Source of the DNA: Xanthobacteraceae bacterium
Lineage (GTDB): Bacteria > Pseudomonadota > Alphaproteobacteria > Rhizobiales > Xanthobacteraceae
Length of the DNA stretch: 7,517 nt
Direction of reading: 5' to 3'
NCBI GenBank assembly: GCA_030043335.1
Contig: JASHXX010000082.1
Location: 1-7,517 of the forward strand
Shown here: piece after piece, positions 6,244-7,517 of the stretch
Numbering within the stretch: position 1 is the first letter of the stretch
Layout of the letters: each line of letters starts with the position of its first letter
Notes under the pieces: model-generated
The model's database searches: none
The model's input: the letters and a program-made list of their open reading frames with translations, nothing else
What the model was told of the DNA's origin: nothing
Program-made: the position numbers and the translations under genes

Positions 6244-7517
6244 GCGCCCTCAATTACGGCCTGACCCCGAAGATGAAGCCGATCGCGCCGCGCAAGAGCG
6301 CGCTGGTCGCCGCGCTCGATATCGGCACCAGCAAGATCGCCTGCATCATTGCCCGGCTGCAGCCGCATCCGCCGCAGCAGATCCTGCCGCGCCGGAGCCA
6401 CGCCATCGAGGTCATCGGCTTCGGCCACACCCGGGCGCACGGCACCAAGGCCGGTGGCGTGGTCAATCTGGCGGAGGCCGAGGCGTCGATCCGCCACGCG
6501 GTCGATGCCGCCGAGCGCATGGCCGCGCTCGAGATCGAGTCAGTGGTGCTGTCGATTTCGGCCGGGCGGCTCGTCGGCGCGTTGTTCGCGGCGGAGATCG
6601 ACATCGCCGGCGCGGCGGTGTCGGCCGGCGATATCGCGCGCGTGCTGGCCGCTGGCCGCCGGCAGTCGCTGCGCGACGGCCGCGCCGTGCTGCACGCGCT
6701 GCCGGTAAGCTATACGATCGACGGCGCCAACGGCGTCCGCGATCCGCGCGGCATGCTCGGCGCGCGCTTCGGCGTCGACATGCATGTCGCCACCACCGAC
6801 GTCGCCGCGGCGCGAAATCTGATGCTGGCGGTCGAGCGCTGTCATCTCTCGATCGAGGCCATGGTCGCGAGCCCCTATGTCGCCGGCCTCGCCGTGCTCG
6901 CCGACGATGAGGCCGATCTCGGCGCTGCGGTCATCGACATGGGCGCCGGCACCACCACGATCGCAGTCTTCCTCGGCGGCCGCTTCGTTCATTGCGAAGG
7001 CTTCGCGCTCGGCGGCTTCAACGTCACCATGGACCTCGCCCGCGGGCTCAATTGCGGGATCGCCGCCGCCGAGCGAATCAAGACGCTTTATGGCAGTGTG
7101 CTCGGCGGCGGGTCGGACGAAGCCGACATGATCACGGTGCCGCCGATCAACGCGGATGAGCGTGACCAGGCGCAATTCGTACCGCGCGCGGCGCTCGTGC
7201 AGATCATCAAGCCGCGCGTCGAAGAGATCCTCGAAATGGTACGCGACCGGCTCAGGGCGTCGGTGTTCGCCGGCGAGCCGCGCGGCCGGGTGATCCTGAC
7301 CGGCGGCGCAAGCCAGCTCACCGGGGTGCCCGAGCTCGCCTCGCGCATTCTCGGCCGCTCCGTGCGCATCGGCCGGCCGCTCGGCATTGCCGGACTGCCG
7401 GAGGCGGCCAAAGGCTCGGCCTTCGCCGCGGCCGCAGGTCTTCTGGTCTATCCGCAGGCGGCGCACCTCGAGCATTTCGAGGCCCGCGGGCAACGCTACC
7501 TGATGAATGGCACGGGC
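6240..7517 (+). CDS. ftsA: Cell division protein FtsA (3' partial)
   Basis: FtsA is an actin-like ATPase that tethers FtsZ to the membrane and recruits later divisome proteins. The frame runs from the ATG at 6240 to the end of the window without a stop, giving 426 residues. Motifs: phosphate-1 ALDIGTSK (25-32), the FtsA-specific SHS2/1C region (about 101-180, with VVLSISAGR, HALPVSYTIDG and DPRGM), phosphate-2 DMGAGTTTIAVF (233-244), GFALGGFNVTMDLARGL (254-270), AERIKTLYGSV (277-287) and the adenosine motif LTGGASQLTG (353-362). The order matches FtsA rather than MreB or DnaK. It ends at YLMNGTG, where bradyrhizobial FtsA, as I recall, continues with roughly 15 residues forming the membrane-binding amphipathic helix; these lie outside the window. 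There is an N-terminal extension of about 20 residues before the actin fold. The ATGA overlap with ftsQ indicates coupling. ftsZ is the expected next gene. Confidence 0.96.
   Translation, partial: MSALNYGLTPKMKPIAPRKSALVAALDIGTSKIACIIARLQPHPPQQILPRRSHAIEVIGFGHTRAHGTKAGGVVNLAEAEASIRHAVDAAERMAALEIESVVLSISAGRLVGALFAAEIDIAGAAVSAGDIARVLAAGRRQSLRDGRAVLHALPVSYTIDGANGVRDPRGMLGARFGVDMHVATTDVAAARNLMLAVERCHLSIEAMVASPYVAGLAVLADDEADLGAAVIDMGAGTTTIAVFLGGRFVHCEGFALGGFNVTMDLARGLNCGIAAAERIKTLYGSVLGGGSDEADMITVPPINADERDQAQFVPRAALVQIIKPRVEEILEMVRDRLRASVFAGEPRGRVILTGGASQLTGVPELASRILGRSVRIGRPLGIAGLPEAAKGSAFAAAAGLLVYPQAAHLEHFEARGQRYLMNGTG

Noticed and set aside
6540..7493. Minus-strand open frame of 317 codons opposite ftsA
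   Set aside because: It is a shadow of FtsA coding sequence, which carries all actin-fold motifs; no domain is seen in the antisense product.

Overview
The window is part of a division and cell wall (dcw) gene cluster, with every gene on the + strand. The order is murC (5' end cut off by the window edge), a class I glutamine amidotransferase, murB, an FAD aromatic-ring hydroxylase, ddl, ftsQ and ftsA (3' end cut off). High GC content with strong G/C third-position bias, the FtsQ and FtsA sequences, and the murC-murB-ddl-ftsQ-ftsA order all point to an alphaproteobacterium of the Hyphomicrobiales, most like the Bradyrhizobium/Xanthobacteraceae side. This placement comes from recalled family sequences, not from a search.

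Layout: murC (1-1341) overlaps the amidotransferase (1338-2036) by ATGA. murB (2044-2961) follows 7 nt later. A 95-nt gap (2962-3056) holds a long imperfect hairpin that resembles a dispersed Rhizobiales intergenic repeat. The FAD monooxygenase (3057-4286) comes next and carries the residue pattern of 3-hydroxybenzoate 6-hydroxylase. A 77-nt gap (4287-4363) has an AT-rich patch and three GANTC sites within 39 nt. ddl (4364-5281), ftsQ (5299-6243) and ftsA (6240 to the window end) are tightly packed, and ftsQ/ftsA again overlap by ATGA.

How the genes work together: MurC and MurB act in cytoplasmic synthesis of UDP-MurNAc-peptide. Ddl supplies the D-Ala-D-Ala that MurF adds. FtsQ and FtsA belong to the divisome, the former as a periplasmic scaffold and the latter as the membrane tether of FtsZ. 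The amidotransferase and the ring hydroxylase are not standard dcw members and look like lineage-specific insertions.

The most notable regulatory signal lies inside ddl. A short AT-rich block with unusual codons contains TTTA-N7-TTTA, the spacing of a CtrA box, about 250 nt upstream of ftsQ, with GANTC (CcrM methylation) sites just downstream. In Caulobacter the ftsQA promoter is CtrA-controlled, so this is a good candidate for a cell-cycle promoter. I saw no RNA genes, insertion sequences or CRISPR arrays. No entirely new system is evident; the novelty is in the two inserted genes and the candidate cell-cycle control sites.
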